Of a stretch of DNA of 47,824 nt, positions 28,490 to 36,399 are shown piece after piece. The stretch comes from DASVHS01 sp038244815 (GTDB lineage Bacteria > Acidobacteriota > Thermoanaerobaculia > Gp7-AA8), in the NCBI GenBank assembly GCA_038244815.1, contig JBBRTB010000030.1, forward strand, positions 1 through 47,824, in the 5' to 3' direction. The notes under the pieces were generated by a model. The model was not told the DNA's origin. It worked only from the letters and a program-made list of their open reading frames with translations, and made no database searches. The translations under genes and the position numbers were made by a program. Numbering within the stretch: the stretch's first letter is position 1; each line of letters opens with the position of its first letter.

Positions 28490-29197
28490 ATGCGAAAAGC
28501 TCGACTAACAGGCGTAGTCTTCCTCACATTGTTGGGTGCGGTCGCCGTCATAGCCGCGTCGCTGATCGGCGTTAACGGCTGGGCCGACACGCGCGACCAA
28601 CTCAACCGTTCGGCTGCTCAAACTGAAGCCGTTACGGTATTACGAGTACCGTGGCTGCTCCGACTGTTCGCTCCCAGCAGCACGCCGTCCGAACGCGCGG
28701 TCTGGCGATTCTTCCTGGAGGAATTCAGTCGCGGTCCGAAAGGGAAATCGTTTGTGATTGGGGTCGACTCTGTAACGCGGTGGCCCGAGATTCCGCGTCG
28801 CGAGGCACAACATCTTTACGACCGGATCACCCACGGTTCGCCGAACGACCCCGGTGACCCCAGCTTCGCCTCCGCGGTTCACGACTTCATCCTCAAGAAT
28901 AGCCGGCCAGCCGCACTGCTCGCTGAGGCGGTTCCCTCGAACGTCCGAATCATCCCGCTGCGCACCTTCAGCGTGGACACGGAAGGACGCGACGGCTGGC
29001 AGCGCTTCGTAACACGAAACCGGGTCGTGGCATACGTATCGTTTTCACGCGTCGGCTTCACTCCACGTGGGGACAGGGCTGTAATTTATCTCCAATTGGA
29101 CTGCGGCCCGTTATGCGGGCACGGTGCGTATTACGTTCTGAAGCGGACAGCGAAGTCGTGGCAGGTCGTGGGCGAACACGTTGACTGGGTGTCGTGA
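28490..29197 (+). CDS. Hypothetical membrane-anchored or secreted protein
   Basis: 235-aa protein with one N-terminal hydrophobic helix (VVFLTLLGAVAVIAASLIGV). The C-terminal part contains VSFSRVGFTPRGDRAVIYLQ and CGPLCGHGAYYVLKR, with two Cys spaced CGxxCG. I recognise this arrangement from uncharacterised bacterial proteins in which a beta-rich domain ends YYVLxRxxxxWxVV. It is probably extracytoplasmic, where the Cys pair could form a disulfide. No function can be assigned. The ATG is preceded by GGGA. Confidence 0.6.
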   Translation: MRKARLTGVVFLTLLGAVAVIAASLIGVNGWADTRDQLNRSAAQTEAVTVLRVPWLLRLFAPSSTPSERAVWRFFLEEFSRGPKGKSFVIGVDSVTRWPEIPRREAQHLYDRITHGSPNDPGDPSFASAVHDFILKNSRPAALLAEAVPSNVRIIPLRTFSVDTEGRDGWQRFVTRNRVVAYVSFSRVGFTPRGDRAVIYLQLDCGPLCGHGAYYVLKRTAKSWQVVGEHVDWVS

Positions 29198-29272
29198 GCG
29201 GCGGCGCCCAACTCCGCGCGGCAGCTGTCGCGGCCCGGCCAAACGGGAGACGCTAGACCCGTTGGACGGGCA

Positions 29273-29593
29273 CTATTTTCGTTTTCCAGCAACGGCCTTT
29301 GCCAGATCGCTCGCACTGGCGCCAGCGGCGATCACCGAGCGAACGAGTAGGTCCACGCTAACGCTGGAATCACCTGCTTCCAGTTTAGCCACCCGGGATT
29401 GGCTCGATCCGATCTTTTCAGCAAGCTCGAACTGAGTTAGCCGTCGCCGGGAGCGCGTAGCGCGCAGCAGCCTGGCGAGAGAGATTCTGATATCGAGAAG
29501 TTTCGACTCCACTTCGTCGAGACCCAGGAACTCCGCAGTATCGCCGACGCTCCAGCCCAGCTTCTCCAGTCGTTTCCGTTTTCCCGGCCGCAT
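29273..29593 (-). CDS. XRE-family antitoxin/transcription regulator (HigA-like)
   Basis: 106-aa protein with a C-terminal helix-turn-helix: RRRLTQFELAEKIGSSQSRV then AKLEAGDSSVSVDLLVRSVI. The N-terminal part (SVGDTAEFLGLDEVESKLLD) is the usual linker of HigA-type antitoxins encoded behind Gp49-like toxins. The ATG at 29593 overlaps the stop of the upstream toxin remnant (TGATG), which shows the original higBA-type operon. The toxin is broken, so this gene now stands alone and may still repress the site. Confidence 0.82.
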   Translation of the reverse strand: MRPGKRKRLEKLGWSVGDTAEFLGLDEVESKLLDIRISLARLLRATRSRRRLTQFELAEKIGSSQSRVAKLEAGDSSVSVDLLVRSVIAAGASASDLAKAVAGKRK

Positions 29594-29734
29594 CACGTCT
29601 CCTCAGCGTCCTGCAGATATCGTTTCCATCTCTGGTTCGCGACATCCAGGATCTGTTTTGGCGTCGCTCGGCTTTTCTTTTGGAAGACCTCGAGGATCAC
29701 TGCATCACTTCGTCAGCCCCGTACAAAAAACAAC
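29593..29734 (-). pseudogene. C-terminal remnant of a HigB/Gp49-like RelE-fold toxin
   Basis: Minus-strand codons read VILEVFQKKSRATPKQILDV then ANQRWKRYLQDAEET and a TGA; this is the C-terminal half of a Gp49-like (RelE superfamily) toxin with the FQKKS motif. Just upstream, FLYGADEVMQ appears in a different frame, so a frameshift has occurred as well. The N-terminal half is absent because the neighbouring zinc peptidase gene's region begins there. Confidence 0.6.
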
Positions 29735-29824
29735 ATCTGTCAGAACTGACATATTCGCAAGTGCAGTGGCTGTCTGCGATCCCACAAGACCGTCCAGTTT
29801 CCGCCGGCGGCAGCGCCGTTCCCT

Positions 29825-30652
29825 CTACAGGCTGGGAGAGTTGAACGTGTCGCAGTCCGAGATGTGGCCGCCGTTGAAGCCCTGCTTGAACCAGCGTACG
29901 CGCTGCGCGCTCGAGCCGTGCGTGAACGAGTCGGGCGTGACATAGCCGCGCGTCTGGCGCTGCAGGCGGTCGTCGCCGATGGCGCTGGCGGCGTTGAGGC
30001 CCGACTCGATGTCGCCGGGATCGAGGATGTGCCGCATCTTGTCGGCGTGATTGGCCCAGACGCCGGCGAAGCAGTCGGCCTGCAGCTCCGTGCGCACCGA
30101 CAGGCTGCTCGCTCCGCGCCGGCCCTGTCCGCGTGCGTTCTGCACCTGATCGGTGATGCCGAGCAGCGTCTGCACGTGATGGCCGACTTCATGGGCGACG
30201 ACGTAGGCGCGCGCGAAATCGCCGGGCGCCTGAAAGCGATCCTGGAGCTCGCGGAAGAATCCGAGGTCGAGATAGACCTTCTGGTCCTCCGGACAATAGA
30301 ACGGGCCGGTCGCCGACTGGGCGATCCCGCACGCCGACTGCACGGCGTCGGTGAACAGCACGAGCTTCGGCTCGTTGTAGTCGCGGCCCACTTCCGTCCG
30401 GAAGATGTCGTGCCACGTCGTCTCCGTGGAGGCGAGAACGGCCGAGACGAAGTCGGCCTGCGGGTCCGCTCCCGCCGCGGGAGCGCCCGCTGAAGGCTGG
30501 TTCTGCTGCGGGACGTCGATCTGGCCCGGCGTGCCACGGAACAACAGGAACAGGATGGCGATCACAACCGCCCCGATTCCTCCACCCACGACAGGCACTC
30601 CGAATCCGCGGCGGTCTTCGACATTCGAGCTACGGTCACGTCCTAGACGCAT
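29825..30652 (-). CDS. YpfJ-like neutral zinc metallopeptidase
   Basis: 275-aa protein with one TM helix (residues 21-38), a Pro/Ala-rich linker and a zinc-metallopeptidase domain. HEVGHHVQ at 154-161 gives the HExxH motif; LQADCFAGVWA supplies the downstream acidic ligand, and family landmarks LVLFTDAVQSACG and FYCPEDQKVYLD are present. The ATG at 30652 is chosen over a more upstream one because it follows AAAGGAAC and starts with the typical short MRLGRDRSSNVEDRRG leader. Membrane-anchored, probably periplasmic. Substrate unknown. Confidence 0.9.
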   Translation of the reverse strand: MRLGRDRSSNVEDRRGFGVPVVGGGIGAVVIAILFLLFRGTPGQIDVPQQNQPSAGAPAAGADPQADFVSAVLASTETTWHDIFRTEVGRDYNEPKLVLFTDAVQSACGIAQSATGPFYCPEDQKVYLDLGFFRELQDRFQAPGDFARAYVVAHEVGHHVQTLLGITDQVQNARGQGRRGASSLSVRTELQADCFAGVWANHADKMRHILDPGDIESGLNAASAIGDDRLQRQTRGYVTPDSFTHGSSAQRVRWFKQGFNGGHISDCDTFNSPSL

Positions 30653-30753
30653 GCGGCGTTCCTTTGCAGCAGCAGGGCCAACTGCCTGGGCTGCCTCCAT
30701 CCAACCCTCTGGTCATCCATTTGCACAGGGCGAAGATCCACGGAGGTTTTTCT

Positions 30754-31014
30754 ATGGCTTCAAAACGTAAGCGTGCCGGCGCGGAAACGGCAGCCGGTCT
30801 CTCCACCGCGGCGATCCTCGACATCGTGGAGCGGCTCGGACTCGTCGATCTGATCGTCGACCGGCTCAAGGCGCGGCTGGAAGACGTCGACACCGACGAC
30901 CTCCTCGACGAGATCGGCGACTACCTCAAGAAGAATCCCGAGGTTCTGGTCGTGGCGCTCGGCGCGGTCACGATCGCGGCGGGAGCGCTCGTCTATCTGA
31001 ACCGGCGGAAGTGA
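30754..31014 (+). CDS. Small single-TM protein of unknown function
   Basis: 86-aa protein: basic N-terminus (MASKRKRAGAE), amphipathic helices with LGLVDLIVDRLKARLEDVDT and an acidic LLDEIGDYLKK, then a TM helix VVALGAVTIAAGALVYLN and RRK tail. A good GGAGG site (30742-30746) precedes the ATG, so it is likely expressed. Its last 22 bases overlap convergently with the end of the M4 peptidase gene. It diverges from the YpfJ-like gene. No family recognised. Confidence 0.7.
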   Translation: MASKRKRAGAETAAGLSTAAILDIVERLGLVDLIVDRLKARLEDVDTDDLLDEIGDYLKKNPEVLVVALGAVTIAAGALVYLNRRK

Positions 31015-32171
31015 CGACCTCCTGACCCCTCACCGCCGATAACCGGCACCATCATCGGGACTTCGGCGGCGCCCGCGGGAGGACGAAAGTCTTCCCTCAC
31101 CGGAATGCGCGGTCCGCGGAAGGTGACGCCGGTCGTGACCGTGATGCCGGCGGTCTCCCAGGCAGCGGAGACGGCCTGCTGCGGAGTGCTTCCCGCTCCG
31201 AACAACTGTCCGGCCACTCTCCACGTAGCGTCGGCGCACCGCTGGAAGTCGTCGCGCGCGCCGAGCTCGCCGGTCAGCGTCTGATACCAGATCCTCCCCG
31301 CCACTTCCCACGCCTTGCCGCCGAGGAGGGAGGCCAGCTCGTAGAAGGCGCGGTTGGGAATGCCGGAGTTGACATGCACTCCGCCGTTGTCGTCCTCGGT
31401 CTTTACGTAGTGCTTCATGTGCGCGGGCTGCGGATCCTTTCCGATCACCGGATCGTCGTACGCGGTTCCCGGCGCCTTCAGAGAGCGAATGGCCACGCCC
31501 TGCACGTTCTTCGTGAACAGGCCCGCGCCGACGAGCCAGTCGGCCTTCACGGCGGTCTGCCTGAGCGCGAACTGCTTCGTCAGCACGCCGAAGACGTCGG
31601 AGAAACTCTCATTGAGCGCTCCCGGTTGGCCGTCGTATTCGAGCGCGGCCGTGCATTGGGTGAGGCCATGCGTGAGCTCGTGGGCGATGACGTCGACAGC
31701 GAGCGTGAACCGGTTGAAATAGCGGCCGTCGCCATCGCCGTAGATCATCTGCCGGCCGTTCCAGAGCGCGTTCGGATAGCGGAGGCCGTAGTGGACGCTG
31801 CCTTCGAGGCGAAGACCTCGATCGTCGATGGAGTTGCGGCCGTAAGCCTTCCTGTAGAAGTCGTACGTGCGTCCTGCTCCGTCGAAGGCCTCGTTGACGG
31901 CGACGTCGCGGACGGCGGGCTCGTCTTCGCCACGCGCGCGTTTCCCCGGGCGGGCGAGCCTGTTCTGCGCGTCGTAGATCGTGCGCCGCTTCTCTCCGGC
32001 GGGAATGCCGGTGCTGAGCGCGAGCTCCGACATGAGGGAGCGCATCCCCCGCGTCTGCTCGGTCATCTCGATGGCACGCCGCGCGTCGAGGCGCGCTGCC
32101 GCGTCGCCATGTTCGGCGATGCTCCTCAGGATGTGGGGCGGAATGATGCTGCACAGCGCGTGGCGGCGCAT
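30993..32171 (-). CDS. M4 (thermolysin/protealysin-like) metalloprotease
   Basis: 392-aa zinc protease. The short N-terminal propeptide has the protealysin-type CSIIPPHIL motif and no obvious signal peptide. The catalytic domain contains HELTH (His164, Glu165, His168), NESFSD with zinc ligand Glu188, and GGVHVNSGIPNRAFY with the conserved active-site His in the C-terminal domain. Protealysin-like members are often intracellular or released without a Sec signal. The start at 32171 has GAGGAG upstream. The C-terminal tail is Gly- and Arg-rich. Confidence 0.92.
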   Translation of the reverse strand: MRRHALCSIIPPHILRSIAEHGDAAARLDARRAIEMTEQTRGMRSLMSELALSTGIPAGEKRRTIYDAQNRLARPGKRARGEDEPAVRDVAVNEAFDGAGRTYDFYRKAYGRNSIDDRGLRLEGSVHYGLRYPNALWNGRQMIYGDGDGRYFNRFTLAVDVIAHELTHGLTQCTAALEYDGQPGALNESFSDVFGVLTKQFALRQTAVKADWLVGAGLFTKNVQGVAIRSLKAPGTAYDDPVIGKDPQPAHMKHYVKTEDDNGGVHVNSGIPNRAFYELASLLGGKAWEVAGRIWYQTLTGELGARDDFQRCADATWRVAGQLFGAGSTPQQAVSAAWETAGITVTTGVTFRGPRIPVREDFRPPAGAAEVPMMVPVIGGEGSGGRHFRRFR

Positions 32172-32229
32172 GGCAAACTCCTCGCTTCCGTGGGAAGCGG
32201 GCATCCTACCGCGTGCCGCCCAGCCGGCG

Positions 32230-32871
32230 CTACTGCTCGAAGATGTCTACCGACTGCCCGATCTCCAGCGTTCCGCCGCTCTCCACCGAACAGTTGAGCG
32301 CGATCGTTCCGTCGAACTGGCTGACGATCCTGCGCAGCACCTCGATGTCCTGCTCGAGCGTGTCGGGATCGTACGTGGTCATCACGCAGCGCCGGCGCAG
32401 ATCCTCCATGAAGATGACCACGTCGCCGGCGCGCAGACGCTTCCCTTCCCACGTCCGTTCGGCCAGACCGTCGACGCCGCCGACGATCACGTTGGGCCGC
32501 AACCGGCGCGAATCCACTCCGAGCGCGGCGATGGCGCCGTCGGTCGCCACGAGCAGCGGCAGCACGTCGAACCGCTTCGGCCCGCCGTAGCGGACGATCT
32601 CCGCGCCGTCGCCGGCGGCCTCACGCACCCACTGCGCGACGACCGGCGAATCCCACGGCTCGCCGTCGACCAGCAGCGCGCCGCTGTCGATCGTGGCGCG
32701 GTGGCCGAGGAGCCGGGGATGCGTGCGCGCGGTGATGATGTGGCGGTCGCGGACGACGATCGCGCCGCGATCGCCTTCGATTCCGTCCGCAGTGACCATG
32801 GCCCGCGTCAGGCGCTGGCCCGCCATCGACTTGACCGGATACCGCCACAGCTCCGCGATCTGCACCCGCAC
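32230..32871 (-). CDS. MOSC domain protein (molybdenum cofactor sulfurase-like)
   Basis: 213-aa protein. A MOSC N-terminal beta-barrel part (IAELWRYPVKSMAGQRL) is followed by a MOSC domain with RRLRPNVIVGG and the conserved Cys in RRRCVMTTYDPDT, the presumed ligand for sulfur or molybdenum cofactor. Similar to small YiiM/YcbX-type proteins that reduce N-hydroxylated compounds or carry sulfur. The gene lies between the M4 peptidase and the HEAT-repeat gene on the same strand but shows no operon overlap. Confidence 0.9.
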   Translation of the reverse strand: MRVQIAELWRYPVKSMAGQRLTRAMVTADGIEGDRGAIVVRDRHIITARTHPRLLGHRATIDSGALLVDGEPWDSPVVAQWVREAAGDGAEIVRYGGPKRFDVLPLLVATDGAIAALGVDSRRLRPNVIVGGVDGLAERTWEGKRLRAGDVVIFMEDLRRRCVMTTYDPDTLEQDIEVLRRIVSQFDGTIALNCSVESGGTLEIGQSVDIFEQ

Positions 32872-32899
32872 GGTTCGATGCCGGCCGCGCCGCGCGGTT

Positions 32900-33616
32900 T
32901 CACTTCCTGAGAATGTCCTCGAGCGCAGCGAGCGCGCGTGGGTCGTTTTTCTGTCCGAGCCAGAAGGCCGCCTTCTTCCGCACCGCGGCGCTGCGATTCG
33001 TCCTGATCAACTCGACGAGCAGTGGAATGGACTGATCGTCGGGAAGCTGCGAGATCCCGAACACCGCCTTCGTCTTCACGTCGTCTTCCGGATCGTTCTC
33101 CACCGCGTCCCGGAGGACGGAGGCCGCGCGCGCCCCCGCGGCCTGCGAGATCCAGAACAACGCCTGGCCGCGGATCTTCGACGAGGCGTTGTGCTTCGCG
33201 ACGTCGATGAGATCGTCGACCGTGCCGGCCTGCAGCGCCAGCGCGGTCACCGCCTTCTTGGCCAGGGAGCGATCCTCTCCCTCGATCAGCGTGCGCAGGA
33301 GCCGAACGTTCTCGGCCGGAACGACGCCGTCGAGCCACTGCACCGAGCGGTCGAGCGCTCCGCACTCGGGCGATGAGAGCCGCAGGGCGTTGATCCGTCC
33401 CCCTTCGACCCTGTAGAGCACGTACAGCGCGCTCGATGGCTGCATGTACGGGCCGTCGCTGATGCGCTCCCCGTCGTCCCAGGAGCAGACGGTGTGACGG
33501 CCACCGATCGGAACGGAGTACCCGGTCCATCCCGCTTTCGACTCGATCTGCTGGCGAAGATCGGCCTGGAGCGGCATCGCCAGAACGAGCGCGGCGAGGA
33601 GCGTCATCTTCTTCAT
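32900..33616 (-). CDS. Secreted HEAT-repeat protein
   Basis: 238-aa protein with a signal peptide (MKKMTLLAALVLAMPLQA), a 60-residue unique region with two Cys, then about four HEAT/PBS-type repeats: LAKKAVTALALQAG, KIRGQALFWISQAAG, DVKTKAVFGISQLPD and AVRKKAAFWLGQKND. Such repeats build protein-binding solenoids, so a scaffolding or sensing role in the periplasm is likely. It diverges from the thrS operon; its 5' region overlaps the thrS promoter area. Confidence 0.88.
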   Translation of the reverse strand: MKKMTLLAALVLAMPLQADLRQQIESKAGWTGYSVPIGGRHTVCSWDDGERISDGPYMQPSSALYVLYRVEGGRINALRLSSPECGALDRSVQWLDGVVPAENVRLLRTLIEGEDRSLAKKAVTALALQAGTVDDLIDVAKHNASSKIRGQALFWISQAAGARAASVLRDAVENDPEDDVKTKAVFGISQLPDDQSIPLLVELIRTNRSAAVRKKAAFWLGQKNDPRALAALEDILRK

Positions 33617-33628
33617 GGGCGGTTAGAC

Positions 33629-33658
33629 TTGGCGGGACAAGGGGCGGTTAGCTATACT
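33629..33658 (+). promoter_or_regulatory. Putative promoter of the thrS leader and operon
   Basis: TTGGCG at 33629-33634 and TATACT at 33653-33658, spacer 18 bases. Transcription would start around 33665, only a few bases before the leader-peptide ATG at 33671, so the leader is probably translated from a very short or absent 5' UTR. Confidence 0.55.
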
Positions 33659-33670
33659 CCGCCCGTCACC

Positions 33671-33733
33671 ATGTGCCGGACGACCACGACCACGCGGACG
33701 CGAACGACGAGCTCCGGCTCGCCCTGTCGTTGA
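33671..33733 (+). CDS. Threonine-rich leader peptide of the thrS operon
   Basis: 20-codon open frame: MCRTTTTTRTRTTSSGSPCR. Eight of 20 residues are Thr, five of them consecutive (ACG ACC ACG ACC ACG), an extreme bias. It lies between the promoter and an intrinsic terminator upstream of threonyl-tRNA synthetase. The last codons overlap the first strand of an antiterminator stem. This is the classic design of a ribosome-mediated attenuator: stalling at Thr codons when charged tRNA-Thr is scarce would expose that strand. No Shine-Dalgarno site is visible, so initiation may be leaderless. Coding potential cannot be tested for so short a peptide without comparison to relatives. Confidence 0.75.
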   Translation: MCRTTTTTRTRTTSSGSPCR

Positions 33734-33768
33734 TCGTTTCTCCATCAAACGCAATCACTCGACAGGGC
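33721..33768 (+). promoter_or_regulatory. Antiterminator stem of the thrS attenuator
   Basis: GCCCTGTCG (33721-33729) pairs perfectly, nine base pairs, with CGACAGGGC (33760-33768). The first strand lies in the last four sense codons of the Thr leader peptide, and the second shares bases with the ascending arm of the terminator. A ribosome at the leader stop codon would cover the first strand and allow the terminator; one stalled at the Thr codons would leave it free. Confidence 0.72.
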
Positions 33769-33795
33769 CGATGACCTCGGCCCTGTTTCATTTTT
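33762..33795 (+). terminator. Attenuator terminator upstream of thrS
   Basis: ACAGGGCCGA (33762-33771) pairs with TCGGCCCTGT (33777-33786) over ten base pairs with a five-base loop, followed by TTCATTTTT. It is a strong intrinsic terminator lying inside the operon leader, ten bases before the thrS ATG. It is mutually exclusive with the antiterminator stem. Confidence 0.82.
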
Positions 33796-33804
33796 GAGGC
33801 AATC

Positions 33805-35724
33805 ATGCACGTACAGCTCCCAGACGGATCGCAAAAGGAAGTCCCCAGCGGCGCCACCGTGGCCGACGTCGCTGCCGCGATCGGCAAAGGTCTCGCCAAA
33901 GCCGCCATCGCCGGCAAGGTCAATGGCAAGGTGGTCGATGTCTCTACCCAGGTGCCGGAAGGGGCGAGCGTAGAGATCGTCACTCCGAAGAGCGAGGCCG
34001 GCATCGACACCATCCGTCATTCCACCGCCCATCTCATGGCCATGGCCGTGCAGGAGTTGTTTCCGGGCACCCAGGTCACCATCGGTCCGGTCATCGAGAA
34101 CGGCTTCTTTTACGACTTCGCCACCGACCGGCCGTTCAGCGACGAGGACCTCCGCCGCATCGAGGAGAAGATGGGCGAGATCGTCAAACGCGATCTACCG
34201 ATCCAACGGGAGGAGTGGAGCCGCGACGAGGCGATCCGCACGTTTGAAGGGCTCGGCGAGAAGTTCAAGGTCGAGATCATCAAGGCCATCCCCGGCCACG
34301 AGACGCTGTCGGTCTACCGGCAGGGCCCGTGGTTCGACCTCTGCCGCGGTCCGCACGTTCCCTCCACCGGCCGCCTCGGCGCGTTCAAGCTGCTGTCGGT
34401 GGCCGGCGCGTACTGGCGCGGCGACTCGAAGAACCAGATGCTCCAGCGGATCTACGGCACCGCCTGGCCGGAGCAGAAGCAGCTCGACGACTACCTGAAA
34501 CAGATGGAGGAGGCCCGGGCCCGCGATCACCGCAAGCTCGGCAAGGAGCTCGACCTCTTTCAGTTCCATCCCTTCGCGCCGGGCGCCGCGTTCTGGACCC
34601 CGAAGGGAACCACGCTCTACAACACCCTGGCCCAGAACATGCGCGATCTCACCAGCGCGAACGGCTATCTCGAGGTGAAGACGCCGCTGATGTACAACAA
34701 GGGTCTGTGGGAGATCAGCGGCCACTGGGGCAAGTACAAAGAGAACATGTTTCTCATTCTCGACAAAGAGACCGGCGAGCACGATTCCTCGCTCAAGCCG
34801 ATGAACTGCCCCTCGCACTATCTGCTCTACAACATGAAGCGGCACAGCTATCGCGAGCTGCCGGTGCGCTTCAGCACGCACGATCCGCTGCATCGCAACG
34901 AAGCGTCGGGCGTGCTCAGCGGACTGACTCGGGTCCGGCAGTTCGCGCAGGACGACGGGCACATCATCTGTACGGAAGAGCAGATCACCGACGAGGTGCG
35001 CCGATTCGCCGCGCTGCTCGACGAGGTCTACGCCTCGGTCGGCCTCGACTACGTGGCCAGGTTCTCCACCCGTCCCGAGCAGCGCATCGGCGACGACGCG
35101 CTCTGGGACCGCGCCGAGGCCTCGCTCAAGAAGGCCCTCGACTCGCTCGACCGTCCGTACGAGCTCAAGCCCGGCGACGGCGCGTTCTACGGTCCGAAGA
35201 TCGACTTCGAGGTCTCCGACAGCATCGGCCGCAAGTGGCAGCTCGGAACGATGCAGCTCGACTACAACGCGCCGGAGCGCTTCGACCTCGTCTACATCGG
35301 CGAAGACAACAGCGAGCACCGTGCCGTCGTGCTGCATCGCGCCATCTACGGATCGTTCGAGCGCTTCATCGCCATCCTCATCGAGCACTTCGCCGGGGCC
35401 TTCCCGTTCTGGCTCGCTCCGGTGCAGGCGGTGGTGCTGCCGCTCTCCGAGAAGTTCGTCGACTACGCGAACGACACCGCGGCCCGGCTGGGCGAGGCCG
35501 GCCTGCGCATCGAGGTGGACGCTTCCAACGAGAAGCTGGGCGCCAAGATCCGCGACGCCCAGTTGCAGAAGGTCCCGTTCATGCTCGTCGTCGGCGAGAA
35601 AGAGGCGGCGGCGGGAACCGTGAACGTCCGCAAGCGGAGCGGTGGCGAGCAGGTCAGTTCGACGATCGAGGAATTCCTTGCACAGGCTCGTCAGTTGTCA
35701 AAATCCCGCGCCTTGACTTTATGA
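33805..35724 (+). CDS. thrS: Threonyl-tRNA synthetase
   Basis: 639-aa class II synthetase that charges tRNA-Thr. An N-terminal TGS domain (MHVQLPDGSQKEVPSGATVADV) is followed by the editing domain with HSTAHLMAMAVQELFP and the HxxxH-type and Cys residues of the N2 domain (FDLCRGPHVPSTG). The catalytic core has the zinc ligands in MNCPSHYLLY, HDPLHRNE and LHRAIYGSFERF, motif 2 FSTHDPLHRNEASGVL and motif 3 near SFERFIAILIEHF. A C-terminal anticodon-binding domain ends the protein. Length is normal. The ATG has GAGG five bases upstream. It is the first gene of the operon with infC, rpmI, rplT and pheS and is preceded by a Thr-rich attenuator. Confidence 0.98.
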   Translation: MHVQLPDGSQKEVPSGATVADVAAAIGKGLAKAAIAGKVNGKVVDVSTQVPEGASVEIVTPKSEAGIDTIRHSTAHLMAMAVQELFPGTQVTIGPVIENGFFYDFATDRPFSDEDLRRIEEKMGEIVKRDLPIQREEWSRDEAIRTFEGLGEKFKVEIIKAIPGHETLSVYRQGPWFDLCRGPHVPSTGRLGAFKLLSVAGAYWRGDSKNQMLQRIYGTAWPEQKQLDDYLKQMEEARARDHRKLGKELDLFQFHPFAPGAAFWTPKGTTLYNTLAQNMRDLTSANGYLEVKTPLMYNKGLWEISGHWGKYKENMFLILDKETGEHDSSLKPMNCPSHYLLYNMKRHSYRELPVRFSTHDPLHRNEASGVLSGLTRVRQFAQDDGHIICTEEQITDEVRRFAALLDEVYASVGLDYVARFSTRPEQRIGDDALWDRAEASLKKALDSLDRPYELKPGDGAFYGPKIDFEVSDSIGRKWQLGTMQLDYNAPERFDLVYIGEDNSEHRAVVLHRAIYGSFERFIAILIEHFAGAFPFWLAPVQAVVLPLSEKFVDYANDTAARLGEAGLRIEVDASNEKLGAKIRDAQLQKVPFMLVVGEKEAAAGTVNVRKRSGGEQVSSTIEEFLAQARQLSKSRALTL

Positions 35725-35779
35725 ACTGTTTATTCGTAGATTCGCGCGATTCCGCAGTGACTTAAGGAGGACGACGAGT

Positions 35780-36340
35780 ATTTACCCCCCGCGACGAGGC
35801 TCACGATTCGACCGTAGACCGGCTGAACCAGAATCAAGAATCAACGACATGATCCGTGGTGTCTCCGAGGTTCGCCTCATCGGAGCCGATGGATCGCAAG
35901 TAGGAATCGTCCCTCTCCAGCAGGCGCAGGACATGGCCCGGGAGAAGGACCTCGACCTCGTCGAGATCTCGCCGACCGCGAACCCGCCGGTCTGCAAGGT
36001 CATGGATTACGGCAAGTACGTCTTCCAGCTCAAAAAGAAATCGGGAGAAGCGAAGAAGAAACAGAAAGTGATCGTCGTCAAAGAGGTGCAGTTCCGGCCC
36101 CGCATCGACGAGCACGATTTCGACTTCAAGAAGAACAACATCGTCCGTTTTCTGCAGCACGGCGACAAGGTGAAGGCCACGGTGCGCTTCCGCGGACGCG
36201 AGATGACGCACATGGAGTTAGGCCGGGCCGTGCTCGACCGGCTCCTGGCCGAGATCAAGGAAGTGGGCGCACCGGAAAACGCGCATCCGGACGTGCAGGG
36301 CAACCGGATGACCATGGTGATCGCTCCCGTGAAGGGTTAG
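35780..36340 (+). CDS. infC: Translation initiation factor IF-3, ATT start
   Basis: 186-aa IF-3, which keeps 50S subunits off 30S and checks start-codon pairing. The N-domain contains RINDMIRGVSEVRLIGADGS, the linker has FQLKKKSGEAKKKQK, and the C-domain KEVQFRPRIDEHDFD. I place the start at the ATT at 35780: AAGGAGG (35764-35770) lies nine bases upstream, and the frame is open through 23 codons to the first ATG (35849). That ATG begins inside the conserved RINDMIRG segment, so it cannot be the natural N-terminus. AUU is the known unusual start of infC in many bacteria and supports autoregulation by IF-3. Confidence 0.93.
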   Translation: MYPPRRGSRFDRRPAEPESRINDMIRGVSEVRLIGADGSQVGIVPLQQAQDMAREKDLDLVEISPTANPPVCKVMDYGKYVFQLKKKSGEAKKKQKVIVVKEVQFRPRIDEHDFDFKKNNIVRFLQHGDKVKATVRFRGREMTHMELGRAVLDRLLAEIKEVGAPENAHPDVQGNRMTMVIAPVKG

Positions 36341-36399
36341 GAAGCGGACAGCCCCACGTTGGGAATGCCACGTAACCTCAGCAGGTTCAAGGACAAGCT

